Assembly: GCF_033954455.1 (NCBI RefSeq)
Contig: NZ_CP121473.1
Location: 930,001-994,000, forward strand
Length of the DNA: 64,000 bases
Source of the DNA: Thiorhodovibrio litoralis
GTDB lineage: Bacteria > Pseudomonadota > Gammaproteobacteria > Chromatiales > Chromatiaceae
Reading direction: 5' to 3'
Shown here piece after piece: positions 24,353-34,353 of this stretch. Each line of letters opens with the position of its first letter. The first letter of the stretch is position 1. Below the pieces are notes generated by a model, which was not told where the DNA came from, did no database searches, and worked only from the letters and a program-made list of their open reading frames with translations. The translations under genes and the position numbers were made by a program.

Positions 24353-26421
24353 CCTGCGTCCGCCTGGTCCACCGGGGACGCATCGACTGTGGTCGTGCGA
24401 TCCTGCTCACCGAACTGCAGCGCGACGCAGGTGATGTCGTCGGATTGCTCTTGGTCGTCGGCAAAGGCATCAACCGCGTCGAAGATCCGGTCCACGGCCT
24501 CGCGTGGGCTGTTTGGCGGCTGACCGGAGAACAGCGCATGCAGGCGCTCGGTGCCGAACTCCTGTTGACTTTGATTCATGGCTTCGTTGACGCCATCGCT
24601 GAATAGGATCAGGGTATCACCGGCCGTGAGCTTGAAGGAGCCGGTCTGATAATCGATCTCTTCCATCACTCCGAGCACAACGCCTTTGGTGGGGGGCAAT
24701 TCAGAGACCTCACCATCGGCGCGCACCAGCAGCGGTGAGGGATGGCCGGCGTTGACATAGGTGAGTTCGCCAGACGCGGGGTTGAAGCGGATATAGATCA
24801 GGGTGACGAAGGTGCAGGCGTCATTGTCGTCCGCCAGGATGTCGTTGACGATCGCCATCAGCTCTCCGATCGAATCCTGCCGCTGAGTCGCATAGGCGCG
24901 CAAAAGTGTATTCGCTTGGGTGCCGAACAGGCCTGCCGGAATGCCCTTGTCGCTGACGTCCGCGACCATGATGTCGCGCATCTCCTCGCATGCCTCGAAA
25001 TGGTCGTAGAAGTCGCCCCCAATCTCCTTGGCGGGTCGCATTCGGCCCCAGAGCGCATAGCGAGGGTCGCTGGGCCAGTGCTGGGGCAGGATCGCGGCCT
25101 GCACTCGCGCGGCGATATCCAGCTCTTGGCGAAGCGATACCAGTTGCATGGACTCGTTAAAGGCGCGTGTGATGCTCTCGAACCAGGGTCGCCAGGATGA
25201 GGGTACCGCAGGGATATCGGTGGGCTCGAAGTTGGACTCGGCGGCAATGTGTCGCACCAACTTTGCCGCTGGGCCAACGAATTCGCGCGAGGTCAGCAGA
25301 TAGGTAAGCCCCATCAGCAACGCCAGTCCGATCAACATTGCCACCATCGGGCCACCGATATCCCCGAGCAGCAGAGCCCAGAGTTTCTGCATCGGCACGA
25401 TATAGAGCATCGACCAAGGCGCATTGAGCAACGGCCGGCGGATCACCAGGTAGTCCGCGATTTCAGCTGCTTGCCGAGCCGGCAGTGCAAGGAGTTCAGC
25501 CTGAAATGGCCGCAGCGACTCGGGTAGCGATTGCGCGAGATCCGGTGTCTGCTCCACCGCGAGGGGATTCTGGTACATCACTGGATGGGTCAGCACACGT
25601 TGCTGGTCGTCAACCAGCATGGTGAAGCCGAGCGGATAGGTGAAGTCGCTGTTGATCCGGTTAAGGTAATCAACGCTGAGATCAATCGAGAGCACGCCGA
25701 TGAACCGATCCTCATCGTAGATCGGCACCGCAACCGGCGCCAGCAGACCGAGTGCTTCACCGCCGAAGTAGACCGGCGCCCAATACTTCGCTCGGTCTGG
25801 ATTGGCGGCCGGGAGTCCCAGCTGCCACACCGGCTGATTGACCACCTGGGCCACAAAGGCGATCTTTTCCGCGCGTCGCCATGGTAGTTGCGCCTGGACC
25901 CCCTGGGTTGAAAAGAAATGCGCGCCCGCGGCACTGGGCAGGTTGAAGAGCAGCGAGCTCCACTCGTCGTTCAGGCTGAGGATGATCGCCAGATCGCGAT
26001 AGAAGGTCTCCGAGCGTCCTTCGAGCGCGCCGGTGCCGAGGATGTTACCGGCCGAGTCGCGGTCGGGCAGGGCATCGAGATTGAAGCCGGAGCCGTCATC
26101 GTTCGGGCGCAGCCACAGCCCCGGGGGGCTCTTCAGTGGCGAGGCATCGCCGGCAGGCGCCGCGCCGCCATTGCCGCGCGTGGCCGCTGAGATGCGCAGC
26201 GTCTCTAATTGGTCGCCGGCCGAGCGCAGCACGAACTCGAAGAACTGGGCATGACGCTCGACATTGGCTTCGATAAAGTGAATCTCCTCGGCCAGCTTGC
26301 GCTGGAAGAGGTAGCCAAAGAAGACGATGAGCGCCAATAGCAGCGACAGGTAAGCCACCGCGATCATGCGGTTGTAGTTGCGAAAGAGGTTGGCCGACTG
26401 GCGCGTCGTTGGCGTTGTCAT
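24349..26421 (-). CDS. Membrane-bound SpoIIE-type PP2C phosphatase with extracytoplasmic sensor
   Basis: 690 residues. Helix 1 (AVAYLSLLLALIVFFGYLF), a ~300-residue periplasmic region of Cache type (VPIYDEDRFIGVLSIDLSVDYL, MLYIVPM), helix 2 (MLIGLALLMGLTYLL), a linker (DIAARVQAAILP) and a PP2C-type SpoIIE domain with GGDFYD at about 470, VADVSDKGIPAGLF and DDITCV. It should dephosphorylate the nearby STAS protein when a ligand binds outside. The ATG chosen leaves the hairpin upstream in the leader; an in-frame start at 26532 gives a non-homologous extension. Confidence 0.9.
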   Translation of the reverse strand: MTTPTTRQSANLFRNYNRMIAVAYLSLLLALIVFFGYLFQRKLAEEIHFIEANVERHAQFFEFVLRSAGDQLETLRISAATRGNGGAAPAGDASPLKSPPGLWLRPNDDGSGFNLDALPDRDSAGNILGTGALEGRSETFYRDLAIILSLNDEWSSLLFNLPSAAGAHFFSTQGVQAQLPWRRAEKIAFVAQVVNQPVWQLGLPAANPDRAKYWAPVYFGGEALGLLAPVAVPIYDEDRFIGVLSIDLSVDYLNRINSDFTYPLGFTMLVDDQQRVLTHPVMYQNPLAVEQTPDLAQSLPESLRPFQAELLALPARQAAEIADYLVIRRPLLNAPWSMLYIVPMQKLWALLLGDIGGPMVAMLIGLALLMGLTYLLTSREFVGPAAKLVRHIAAESNFEPTDIPAVPSSWRPWFESITRAFNESMQLVSLRQELDIAARVQAAILPQHWPSDPRYALWGRMRPAKEIGGDFYDHFEACEEMRDIMVADVSDKGIPAGLFGTQANTLLRAYATQRQDSIGELMAIVNDILADDNDACTFVTLIYIRFNPASGELTYVNAGHPSPLLVRADGEVSELPPTKGVVLGVMEEIDYQTGSFKLTAGDTLILFSDGVNEAMNQSQQEFGTERLHALFSGQPPNSPREAVDRIFDAVDAFADDQEQSDDITCVALQFGEQDRTTTVDASPVDQADAG

Positions 26422-26735
26422 AGGGAGCCTGGTCTTGGTCGTAACCGTGACCAAGACCTGGTAGCAAACCAAGATCCTGGGCGATGGCGATGGATTCAAC
26501 GCCTGCGGCGCGAGCCTAGTGCGCGCGCGCATCTACATCGCTCAGCAGGCTATCCGAGGAACGCAAAAGGGTCAAGGTGGCCGCGCCATGTGCGAACGGC
26601 AAATCTGCTCCAACCCACAGGCCACGGGAGCGTCAGCGCCCGATAGTGGCGGGGCAATTGAGTGTCTTGGCGGGGAGGGCGCTCTAGCATCACGAAACCG
26701 GCTTCTCGGCGATTCTTTGTGAGGGACGGTCGCGC
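26422..26735. other. Intergenic region between the hybrid kinase and the phosphatase gene
   Basis: 314 bases. Apart from the hairpin near its left end nothing gene-like is supported; short frames here have no recognisable similarity. It separates the hybrid kinase gene from the five tightly packed genes downstream, so a second promoter may lie here. Confidence 0.5.
26431..26458 (-). promoter_or_regulatory. Palindrome in the leader of the SpoIIE-type phosphatase gene
   Basis: GGTCTTGGTC and GACCAAGACC are perfect 10-bp inverted repeats around an 8-base loop, ending about 10 bases before the phosphatase start codon. It could be an operator or an RNA hairpin that masks the ribosome-binding site. 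Confidence 0.5.
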
Positions 26736-29700
26736 TCAGTGACGGGCGCAGACACGGTGGACGGTCTTGAGCAACTGGGCGCGATCGACGGGCTTTGAAG
26801 TATAGGCATTCATGCCGTGAGCCAGGAAGCGTTCTTCGTCGCCGCTCATGGCGTGGGCGGTCATGGCAATGATGGGGACTCCTGCGCGCTCAGCCCCGGC
26901 TGCGCCGTCGCGAATGGCGCGGGTGGTCTCGAGTCCGTCCATGCCAGGCATCTGTACGTCCATCAGCACAGCATCGAAGGGCTCGGCGCGCAGGGCGTCG
27001 AGTGCTTCTTGGCCATTAGCGGCACAGCGCACCTGGTGGCCGGATTTCTCAAGCAGCCGTCGAGCGACCAGCAGGTTGGTCGGTTCGTCATCCACCAAGA
27101 GCAAGGACCAGCTTGCGCTGGCTGATGCTGTGGCCACGGCGGCCTCGTCGGTTGTCGTAAATAGCGGCGATGGTTGCGTTCCAGCCACTTGCAGTGGAAC
27201 CGCAAAGCGCACGCGCGTGCCTACCCCTGGCGTGCTTTCGACCTCGATCTGGCCATGCATCAGGTTAAGCAGCCGGCTGACGATGGCAAGACCGAGTCCG
27301 GCGCCTTGAGAGACCGAGCCGGCATGGGGTAATGACTGAAAAAAAGGCTGGAAGACCTGCTCGATGTCTTCGGCGGGAATGCCACGGCCGGTATCACTGA
27401 CCTCGAAACCAATGCGCGCCGGTGCGCAGTCGCTGGCGGCGATTGGGCTCAGCGTGACGCATACTTTGCCTTTGTCGCTGTATTTAATCGCGTTGCCGAC
27501 CAGGTTAAGCAGTACCTGACGCAGGCGCAGTTCATCACCAATGACCCATTCCGGCGTGCCCGGCTGAATGTGACAGGCCAGCGCGAGCCCTTTCTCTTGC
27601 GCGGCGAGGCCAAAAATCTCCAGCACAGCTGTGCGCAGTTCGGCGATTTGGAAGGCGGCCGGAGAGAGCCTCAGCTTGCCGGCTTCGATGCGCGAGAGAT
27701 CGAGAATGTCCGAGAGCAGCCCTTCAAGCCGCCTGGATGAGCGCAATGCTGTGCTGGTGCATTCGAGTTGCTCTTCAGTCAGCCTGGTGTCCCCGAGTAG
27801 CTGCAGCATGCCGATCACGCCATTGAGCGGCGTGCGGATCTCGTGGCTCATGTTGGCGAGGAACTCGCTCTTGGCCCGGCTCGCGGCCAGGGCTTCCTCG
27901 CTGGCAAGGCGCAGCGCTTGCTCGGTCTCCTTCGCCTTGGTGATGTCCTCGATCAGGGCGATGAAATAGGCCGGCTCGCCCTGGCCAGTGCGGATCAGGC
28001 TGGTCGATAACCGGCCCCAGACGATGCTGCCCTCGGCGCGCACATAGCGCTTGTCGAGGTGCACCTCGGTGAGCTCGCCTGTGAGTAGCTTGCCAACCTG
28101 CGTGCGGGTCTCTGGGAGGTCATCCGGGTGGGTGATATCGACGACGCTGAGATTGCGCATCTGCTCTTCGCTGTAACCCAGAAAGCGCCCGAGCGCCGCA
28201 TTACCGCGTTGATAGTGGAGGTCCAGCGATACGATCCCGGCGCCGACCGGCGATTCATTAAAGGTGAGACGAAAACGGGCCTCGCTTTCGCGCAGATCGG
28301 CCTCGATCGCCTTGCGCTGCGCGACCTCCTCGCGCAGTCGGGCGGTCGCGGCGGAGAGTTCCGCGGCCTGGCGCTCGGCATCCTGGCGGCGATCGCTCTC
28401 GCGGGTCTGGGCCGATTGCAGGCGCAGCAGCTTAATCTGGCGCTCCACCACGGCGGCGCGCATCTGCTCGGCCTCGAGGTCAGCAAAGGTCGGCGGCAGT
28501 CGCGCTGAGATCCATTCGCGGTAGTGGATCTCCATGGCGCGCAGTTTGGCATCGGCGCCCCAGCGGGCGAAGGCATCATAGGCTTGCTGCAAGCTGCCCT
28601 GGGCAACGCGATCGTCACCCTGGGACTCCCAAAACCAGGCGGCGCGCTCGGCGATCAGCCCTTCCCAATGCGGCAAGTGCCCGTCCTGCGCCAGACCAAC
28701 GGCCTTCACATAGTTGCGCATGGCTTGCGTGGCCTCGCCGCGCAGGCGCGCGCGCTCGGCCTCGGCCAGCGTGGCCATGGGCGCAAAATTCGCAGGGTTT
28801 TGCTCGCTCCAGCGACGCAGGCGCGCAAGCAGCGCGTCGAGCTCGAGATTCCAATGATGCTGACGGTCGGCATCGACCCAGGGGTGGAGCGCGCTCAGAA
28901 TCAGAAACCGCGTGCATTGATGTTCGGGCCAGGGCAGCAAGCCCTGAGTGCCGACCATGTAGAGCGTTGGGGCAACCTCCTCGGAGCAGGCCAGGGCGTC
29001 CTCGTGGCGACCGAGCAGCAGCAGGCTGAAGGTCTTGAGAATGCGGAAGATGCAGAGCACCTGGGGGTTATTGTGCGCGCTCACTTGCTGCAACCAGTTG
29101 TGCTCCGCGCTTGCCTGGTGGTCGGGATCGCTCGCCTCGCCGTGCAGGGTGTCGATCAGCAGCAGCCCGCCCGCGAGCAGGTCGATGGCCCACTGATTGC
29201 CGCGCGAGCGACTGAAATCCAGTGACTGTTCGGTCTCCTCGCGCAGGGCGGCGAGTTCCATGCCCTGATAGAAGCGGCTGTACATGTTGTGCCCGAAAGC
29301 ATAGGCCGCATACTGCAGATTGCCCGCGTGCAGCCCGATGGCATAGGCCTCGGCATAATCGGCGCAGCTGTGCTCGAGCGGCGCGAACCAGAACCGTGCC
29401 GAACTGCCAATCATCAGCCGGAAGACGCTCTGGTCGGACGGGTTCTCGAAGGTCTCTGTCATTAACCGCTCGGCCAGATCGGTGAAGGCGCGCGCGGTGT
29501 CGAAATCATCAGCGACCCAGATCATCAGTCCAGCAAAGGCCGTGTGGCTGTAGCCGACTTGCGGCAGATTGCCGTGGGTTAACGTCAGGTTCACCGCCAT
29601 CGGCACGATGACGGACCACAGCCGCTGATGGGCGCGGTAACAGGATGGGCCGATGGCGATCAGCAGGAAGCCGACCATGCGCTGCACCGGGTCGGTCATT

Positions 29701-31568
29701 TTCGGGCGCTCGGCCAGGGCGGCAATGGATGTTTCGGCCAGCGCGGCGCGCACCCGGGCGATCTCGGCGTCTCGCGCGGCTTCGTGGTCGTGCTCGGGGA
29801 GGCTGACGCCAAGTCCGGCAAGGGCTTCGCGACCGGCGGCGATGGCATCCGCATAGCGGGCTTGCAGGGTGTATTGCACAATAAGCGTGTTCAGCACCTC
29901 GGCTCGCTCCAACGCGCTGTCGGCGCGCTCCGCCGCCTGGCGCAGCAGCTGCTCCGCCAGCGCATGCTCGCCCTCGAGGAATTCGCTCTCGGCCCAGCCC
30001 TGTAGCAGTTCCATGCCGGTTTCATGGTGATGGCGCCAGATCCATTCGGCGAAGTCCGGCTCGCCCAGCAGGGTGCCGGCGGCGCGATGGTAGCCGAGTG
30101 CACTGCGGTGGGCCGTGGCTGCGCGCGCCTTGCCCGCAACGGAAAGATTCAGTGCCAGTATGCGCAGCTTCTCGTCGCGGTCGGTAATCAGCGCGAGACC
30201 GGCGTTGAGCAGTTCGACTAGCTCGAACAGTCGCTCGCTCATCTCATTGGGCGGTAACTCTTGCAACAGGGTGCGGCCGATGTCGAGTTTGATCGCGGGC
30301 TGTGCGGCGGGATCGAGCAACCCATGCGCCGCTTGCTGCACCCGGTCGTGCGCAAAGGACAGATACTGGCCTCTCTGGCCGCCTTGGTTGGCCGGAAATG
30401 CTGGGCTGCCATCGCTGTCTGGGGCCTTGGTCGCCACCAGCAGGGCGGTATCGAGCGGCTCGCGCAGGAGCGCTCGGCACTCGCTCGCCGAGCGGCCGGT
30501 GAGCAGGCCGAGATCAGCCAGGTCGAAGCGATTGCCGAGGCAAGCGGCCCGCATCAGCAGCGCCTGTTGGTCCGGGCTGAGCTGGCGGAAGCGGTGGGCG
30601 AGGAACTCGACCACGTCGTTCTTGACCTCAATGGCGTTGAAGTCCTCCAGCGACCAGGTCCAACGTTGTTGCTCGGCTGAAAAGGTCAGTAGTTTCGTGT
30701 CATGAACGAAGCCGACAAAGGCACGCATGAAAAACGGATTGCCCTGGGTATGGCGGTGCATGATGCGCGCCAGTTCGCCAGGGTTGGTCAATGCGGGCCG
30801 AAAGGTATCGCTCAGAAATGCCTGCTCGACGGTCAACCCGAGCGGCCGCAGCGCCAGAGTCGTGACCGGGACATGGTGCTGTTTGAGATGACGCAGCTTT
30901 TCCTGAAAGGGATGGGCATCATCGAGCTCGTCATCGCGGTAGGCGGCGATCAACAACATGTACCGCAGAGAAAGGCCGATCTCGAGCGGCTCGAGCACTG
31001 CAAGCGAAGCCGCGTCTGCCCATTGCCAGTCGTCGATAAACAGCACCAGCGGATGCTCCGGCTGGCACAGGGTCGCGAGAAAACGGCGCAGCATGGTGCC
31101 GAAGCGATGGCGTGCTTCCTGCGGGCTGATATTCGGTGGGGGTGGGAAGGTGCCGAGCAGCGGCTCGAACTCAGGCGCCAGATCAGTCAATAGCTGCCCG
31201 CAATCGCCGACGGCCTCGCACAGCCGGGCTGTCCAATACTGACGGGCATCGGGTTCCGCAGTCAGCGCGCGCGCAATGCCTGCTAGCGCCTGGCGCAGTG
31301 CTGAATAAGGCGTCCCTTGCTGGTATTGGCCGAACTTGCCAACGCCGAAGAATCCGTTGCTCGCCAGCACGCTGGTGCGAAGTTCCTCGACCAGTGCGGT
31401 TTTGCCGACGCCAGGCAGACCTGGCACCAGCAAGACTTCGCCCGCACCCCGCGCCACCCGCCCGAAGGCCTCGAGCAAGATGGTGCGCTCGGCGTCGCGG
31501 CCATAGAGCCGTTCGGGAATTGTGAGCGATTGGGCAGGGGGGGCGGGGGCAGAAGATTGATGAGTCAT
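26736..31568 (-). CDS. Giant AAA-ATPase/PAS hybrid histidine kinase
   Basis: 1610 residues, soluble. N-terminal AAA_16-type ATPase (Walker [12 protein letters not shown] at about 49-59, FIDDWQWAD), a long helical-repeat middle region (about 400-1030), coiled coil, PAS domain (about 1089-1210), HisKA with [13 protein letters not shown] (His near 1242), HATPase ([30 protein letters not shown]) and a C-terminal receiver with Asp near 1537 ([11 protein letters not shown]). This layout equals the predicted-ATPase sensor kinases, lacking the N-terminal Ser/Thr-kinase domain some of them carry. Signal unknown. It lies upstream on the same strand as the phosphatase cluster, 314 bases apart. Confidence 0.9.
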   Translation of the reverse strand: MTHQSSAPAPPAQSLTIPERLYGRDAERTILLEAFGRVARGAGEVLLVPGLPGVGKTALVEELRTSVLASNGFFGVGKFGQYQQGTPYSALRQALAGIARALTAEPDARQYWTARLCEAVGDCGQLLTDLAPEFEPLLGTFPPPPNISPQEARHRFGTMLRRFLATLCQPEHPLVLFIDDWQWADAASLAVLEPLEIGLSLRYMLLIAAYRDDELDDAHPFQEKLRHLKQHHVPVTTLALRPLGLTVEQAFLSDTFRPALTNPGELARIMHRHTQGNPFFMRAFVGFVHDTKLLTFSAEQQRWTWSLEDFNAIEVKNDVVEFLAHRFRQLSPDQQALLMRAACLGNRFDLADLGLLTGRSASECRALLREPLDTALLVATKAPDSDGSPAFPANQGGQRGQYLSFAHDRVQQAAHGLLDPAAQPAIKLDIGRTLLQELPPNEMSERLFELVELLNAGLALITDRDEKLRILALNLSVAGKARAATAHRSALGYHRAAGTLLGEPDFAEWIWRHHHETGMELLQGWAESEFLEGEHALAEQLLRQAAERADSALERAEVLNTLIVQYTLQARYADAIAAGREALAGLGVSLPEHDHEAARDAEIARVRAALAETSIAALAERPKMTDPVQRMVGFLLIAIGPSCYRAHQRLWSVIVPMAVNLTLTHGNLPQVGYSHTAFAGLMIWVADDFDTARAFTDLAERLMTETFENPSDQSVFRLMIGSSARFWFAPLEHSCADYAEAYAIGLHAGNLQYAAYAFGHNMYSRFYQGMELAALREETEQSLDFSRSRGNQWAIDLLAGGLLLIDTLHGEASDPDHQASAEHNWLQQVSAHNNPQVLCIFRILKTFSLLLLGRHEDALACSEEVAPTLYMVGTQGLLPWPEHQCTRFLILSALHPWVDADRQHHWNLELDALLARLRRWSEQNPANFAPMATLAEAERARLRGEATQAMRNYVKAVGLAQDGHLPHWEGLIAERAAWFWESQGDDRVAQGSLQQAYDAFARWGADAKLRAMEIHYREWISARLPPTFADLEAEQMRAAVVERQIKLLRLQSAQTRESDRRQDAERQAAELSAATARLREEVAQRKAIEADLRESEARFRLTFNESPVGAGIVSLDLHYQRGNAALGRFLGYSEEQMRNLSVVDITHPDDLPETRTQVGKLLTGELTEVHLDKRYVRAEGSIVWGRLSTSLIRTGQGEPAYFIALIEDITKAKETEQALRLASEEALAASRAKSEFLANMSHEIRTPLNGVIGMLQLLGDTRLTEEQLECTSTALRSSRRLEGLLSDILDLSRIEAGKLRLSPAAFQIAELRTAVLEIFGLAAQEKGLALACHIQPGTPEWVIGDELRLRQVLLNLVGNAIKYSDKGKVCVTLSPIAASDCAPARIGFEVSDTGRGIPAEDIEQVFQPFFQSLPHAGSVSQGAGLGLAIVSRLLNLMHGQIEVESTPGVGTRVRFAVPLQVAGTQPSPLFTTTDEAAVATASASASWSLLLVDDEPTNLLVARRLLEKSGHQVRCAANGQEALDALRAEPFDAVLMDVQMPGMDGLETTRAIRDGAAGAERAGVPIIAMTAHAMSGDEERFLAHGMNAYTSKPVDRAQLLKTVHRVCARH

Positions 31569-31840
31569 GGCGTTCGCAGCTAAAACGGCCAGTGGCCAGG
31601 GTGGGGGTCGGTGTCAGGCGTGCCTGGAAAAATCAGGCTCGACTCCAACGCCGACGCGAACCATGTTCCTCGTGATATTAGAATAGCATCCGCATCTGAG
31701 GATGCCGGAAAATACTGGCCCAAGTTGTCAAGCTGCCGACGTGGGCTGCTGGCTTGAGGTTGCCAGCTTGGGGTTGCATTGGCGTATGCTTGATCGCTGA
31801 AGCATGACACGGTCTTTACTGCGAAAATACAACGATATCT

Positions 31841-32098
31841 ATGCCAGGATTCAGCGAAACTTTCAGTTGGGCACAGATGCCGACCGCGCTCAGCCCGATT
31901 GCGCGCTTGATGCCAGTCTGTTTGGTCTTGTGTCTGGCTTGCAGCGGGGCGCGGTCCGCCGACTCAGGCTATGCCACGTTCGATGATCCGCTGCCAGTGC
32001 AGCCATGGCAGCCGGCGCAGTTGGTGGAGGTGACGGAGGATTTGCTGCGCGCCGCCATCGCCCGGCAACAGACCGATGCCAACCGTCGCCGCCGCTGA
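31841..32098 (+). CDS. Small predicted secreted protein
   Basis: 85 residues. A hydrophobic stretch LMPVCLVLCLACSGARSADS looks like a signal peptide or lipoprotein-like leader, followed by a ~45-residue mature part ending in a run of arginines. The true start may be the ATG at residue 13. It precedes the lone ABC permease by 30 bases and may be co-transcribed. I do not recognise the family. Confidence 0.5.
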   Translation: MPGFSETFSWAQMPTALSPIARLMPVCLVLCLACSGARSADSGYATFDDPLPVQPWQPAQLVEVTEDLLRAAIARQQTDANRRRR

Positions 32099-32128
32099 GC
32101 TGCTCTGCGCTGCTTGAAGGACGCCGGC

Positions 32129-32956
32129 ATGCGTGCTGCGCTCTGGCACACCAAAGATCCGCTGCTGCTCTTGGCCGTCACCGTGCTGCTGCTGTGGCTA
32201 CTCGCCGCGCTGGTGCTGCCCTGGCTCGCGCTCGCGCCCAACCAGGTGGATTTGCCGCGCATTCTGGCACCGCCGGGTGGTGAACTGTGGCTGGGGGCCG
32301 ACGACCTTGGTCGGCCGGTGCTGGACCGGGTGCTGATGGGCGCGCGCACGGCGCTTGCGGTCGGACTGGGCGTGGTGCTGGTCTCGGCCGCTGTGGGTGC
32401 GCTGATCGGGGGCGCGGCGGCGCTGGCCGGCGGCGTCTGGGATCTGCTGACAGTGCGAGTCATCGATGTCTTTCTGGCGTTTCCGGGTATCCTGCTCGCC
32501 ATTGCGCTGGCGGGTATTCTCGGGCCAGGGCTTGGCAATCTGGTCATCGCCCTTGCCGCTGTCGGGTGGGTCGGCTACGCGCGCCTGGCGCGGGCACAGG
32601 TGCTGTCGTTGCGTTCGCGCGAGCATGTGCTCGCCGCGCGTGCGTTGGGGGTTGGCAGCGGCCGCATTCTGCTGCGCCATCTGCTGCCGCTGGCGGCGGC
32701 ACCCTTGATGGTGGAGGCCACCTTTGGTATCGCCGCGGCGGTAATCAGCGAGGCAGGCCTGTCGTTTCTGGGGCTGGGCGTGCAGCCGCCACATGCCTCC
32801 TGGGGCACCATGATTCGCGACGGGGTGGGTGTGCTGCTGGTGGCGCCCCATCTGGTGCTGGCGCCGGGCATTGCTTTGCTGTTGGTGGTGCTCGCTGTCA
32901 ATCGGGTTGGCGATGCCTGGCGAGACCACCTAGACGTGCGCGGCCGCGTGGTCTGA
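32129..32956 (+). CDS. OppC/DppC-type ABC transporter permease, without partner genes
   Basis: 275 residues with about six membrane helices. GADDLGRPVLDRVLMGARTAL at the start and the EAA loop EHVLAARALGVGSGRILLRHLLP are diagnostic of the OppC half of peptide/nickel importers. The permease partner (OppB), ATPases and binding protein are not in the neighbourhood; nagZ follows. The ATG is preceded by AAGGA. It may work with subunits encoded elsewhere, for example in muropeptide uptake, which would suit the position next to nagZ (inference). Confidence 0.88.
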   Translation: MRAALWHTKDPLLLLAVTVLLLWLLAALVLPWLALAPNQVDLPRILAPPGGELWLGADDLGRPVLDRVLMGARTALAVGLGVVLVSAAVGALIGGAAALAGGVWDLLTVRVIDVFLAFPGILLAIALAGILGPGLGNLVIALAAVGWVGYARLARAQVLSLRSREHVLAARALGVGSGRILLRHLLPLAAAPLMVEATFGIAAAVISEAGLSFLGLGVQPPHASWGTMIRDGVGVLLVAPHLVLAPGIALLLVVLAVNRVGDAWRDHLDVRGRVV

Positions 32957-33044
32957 AATCCGCCCAGGAGGCGCCGCAATCTGATCTTGATGTGGCAAAT
33001 TCTTGCCTGAATATCTTCGTTTTTGTCGATAAGGGAGACCCCTG

Positions 33045-34316
33045 ATGTCTGCGCGTATCGGACCTGTGATGCTGGATTTGGAAGGCGAGACGCTCAGCGG
33101 CGAGGAGCACGAGTTGCTCGACCACCCCGCCGTTGGTGGCGTGATTCTGTTTTCGCGCAATTACCACCACCCCGAACAGCTGAAGGCACTGATCGGCGAG
33201 ATTCGCGCGGCCTCCGCGCGGCCTCTGCTGATCGCTGTCGATCAGGAAGGCGGGCGCGTGCAGCGCTTACGCGACGGATTCACGCGTTTTCCGCCACTGC
33301 GCCTGCTCGGCCAGCTCTACGACAGCGACCCGGTCGCCGCCTGTCAGGCCTCCGCCGATCTGGGCTGGTTGCTTGCCAGTGAGCTTCTTGAGGTCGGGCT
33401 CGATTTCAGCTTCGCTCCGGTGCTGGATCTGGATTATGGGTTGAGCGCGGTGATCGGGGACCGCGCCTTCGCTGCCGACCCGGCCGCGGTCATCGCGCTT
33501 GCGCGCGCCTGGGTGGCTGGTGCGCGCTCCGCCGGCATGGCGTCCTGCGGTAAGCATTTTCCAGGACATGGCGGGGTGGTGGAGGATTCGCACGCAGAGT
33601 TCCCGGTCGACCGGCGCCCGGAAGCGACCCTGCGCGAGGCCGACCTGCAACCCTTCAAGGCCCTAATCAGCGCCGGGACCAGCCCCGGGACCAGCCCCGG
33701 GACCAGCCCCGGGGCCGACACCTGGACCGGCACTGGAACCAGCGCCGGGGCCGGCACTGGAACCAGCGCCGTTCTCGACGCGGTCATGCCCGCGCATGTG
33801 ATCTACCCGGCGGTTGATGACCAGCCGGCCGGGTTCTCGTCGGTGTGGCTAAAGCAGATTTTGCGCACGGAACTGGGATTTCAGGGCGTCATCTTCAGCG
33901 ATGATCTCAGTATGACCGCCGCCGAGGTGGCCGGCAGCTACCCGCAGCGCGCGCGTGCCGCGCTGGACGCTGGCTGCGACATGGTTATCCTGTGCAATAA
34001 CCGGCTGGCCGCCTTGGCGGTGGTGGACTCTCTGGTCGACTTTGATGATCCGGTTGGTGCCCAGCGCCTGGCGCGGCTGCGCGCGGGCGATCCAACTGCC
34101 TCATCGAGTGTCGACCCCGAAAGCCAGCCCGGAAGCCAGTCCGGAAGCCAGTCCGGAAGCCAGTCCGCGAGTCGGCCCGGCAATAAGTCCGGAAGTGAAC
34201 CCAGCAGCGCGGCGGTTTCGGCAGCGCAGGCCGACGCGCAGCGCAGGCAGGCGGCACAGGCGGCGCTCAAGCGGCTGCTGCCTCGCGATGAGGACGATGT
34301 CTCTGTCCCCGTCTGA
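33045..34316 (+). CDS. nagZ: Beta-N-acetylhexosaminidase
   Basis: 423 residues against ~340 for typical NagZ. The family GH3 features are present: IAVDQEGGRVQRLR, GKHFPGHG with DSH (catalytic His region) and the nucleophile segment FSDDLSMTAAEV. The cytoplasmic enzyme removes GlcNAc from recycled muropeptides. Oddities: a Gly/Thr/Ser/Pro repeat insertion (12-bp units GTSP, then GTGTSAGA-like units) at about residues 207-243, and a C-terminal SQSG/SQPG repeat (12-bp units) at about 360-388. Both keep the frame. It is followed by hpt after 37 bases. Confidence 0.92.
   Translation: MSARIGPVMLDLEGETLSGEEHELLDHPAVGGVILFSRNYHHPEQLKALIGEIRAASARPLLIAVDQEGGRVQRLRDGFTRFPPLRLLGQLYDSDPVAACQASADLGWLLASELLEVGLDFSFAPVLDLDYGLSAVIGDRAFAADPAAVIALARAWVAGARSAGMASCGKHFPGHGGVVEDSHAEFPVDRRPEATLREADLQPFKALISAGTSPGTSPGTSPGADTWTGTGTSAGAGTGTSAVLDAVMPAHVIYPAVDDQPAGFSSVWLKQILRTELGFQGVIFSDDLSMTAAEVAGSYPQRARAALDAGCDMVILCNNRLAALAVVDSLVDFDDPVGAQRLARLRAGDPTASSSVDPESQPGSQSGSQSGSQSASRPGNKSGSEPSSAAVSAAQADAQRRQAAQAALKRLLPRDEDDVSVPV
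33676..33711 (+). repeat. 12-bp tandem repeat inside nagZ
   Basis: Three perfect copies of GGGACCAGCCCC encode GTSP units; an 18-bp unit (GGCACTGGAACCAGCGCC-like) is repeated shortly after. In-frame slippage expansion is the simplest explanation. Confidence 0.75.
34126..34170 (+). repeat. 12-bp tandem repeat near the 3' end of nagZ
   Basis: About 3.5 copies of GGAAGCCAGTCC encode SQSG units in the C-terminal tail, which lies outside the catalytic barrel. Confidence 0.7.
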
Positions 34317-34353
34317 AACCAACCGCTGTTATGCCTTGATGGAGCTACCTTAG

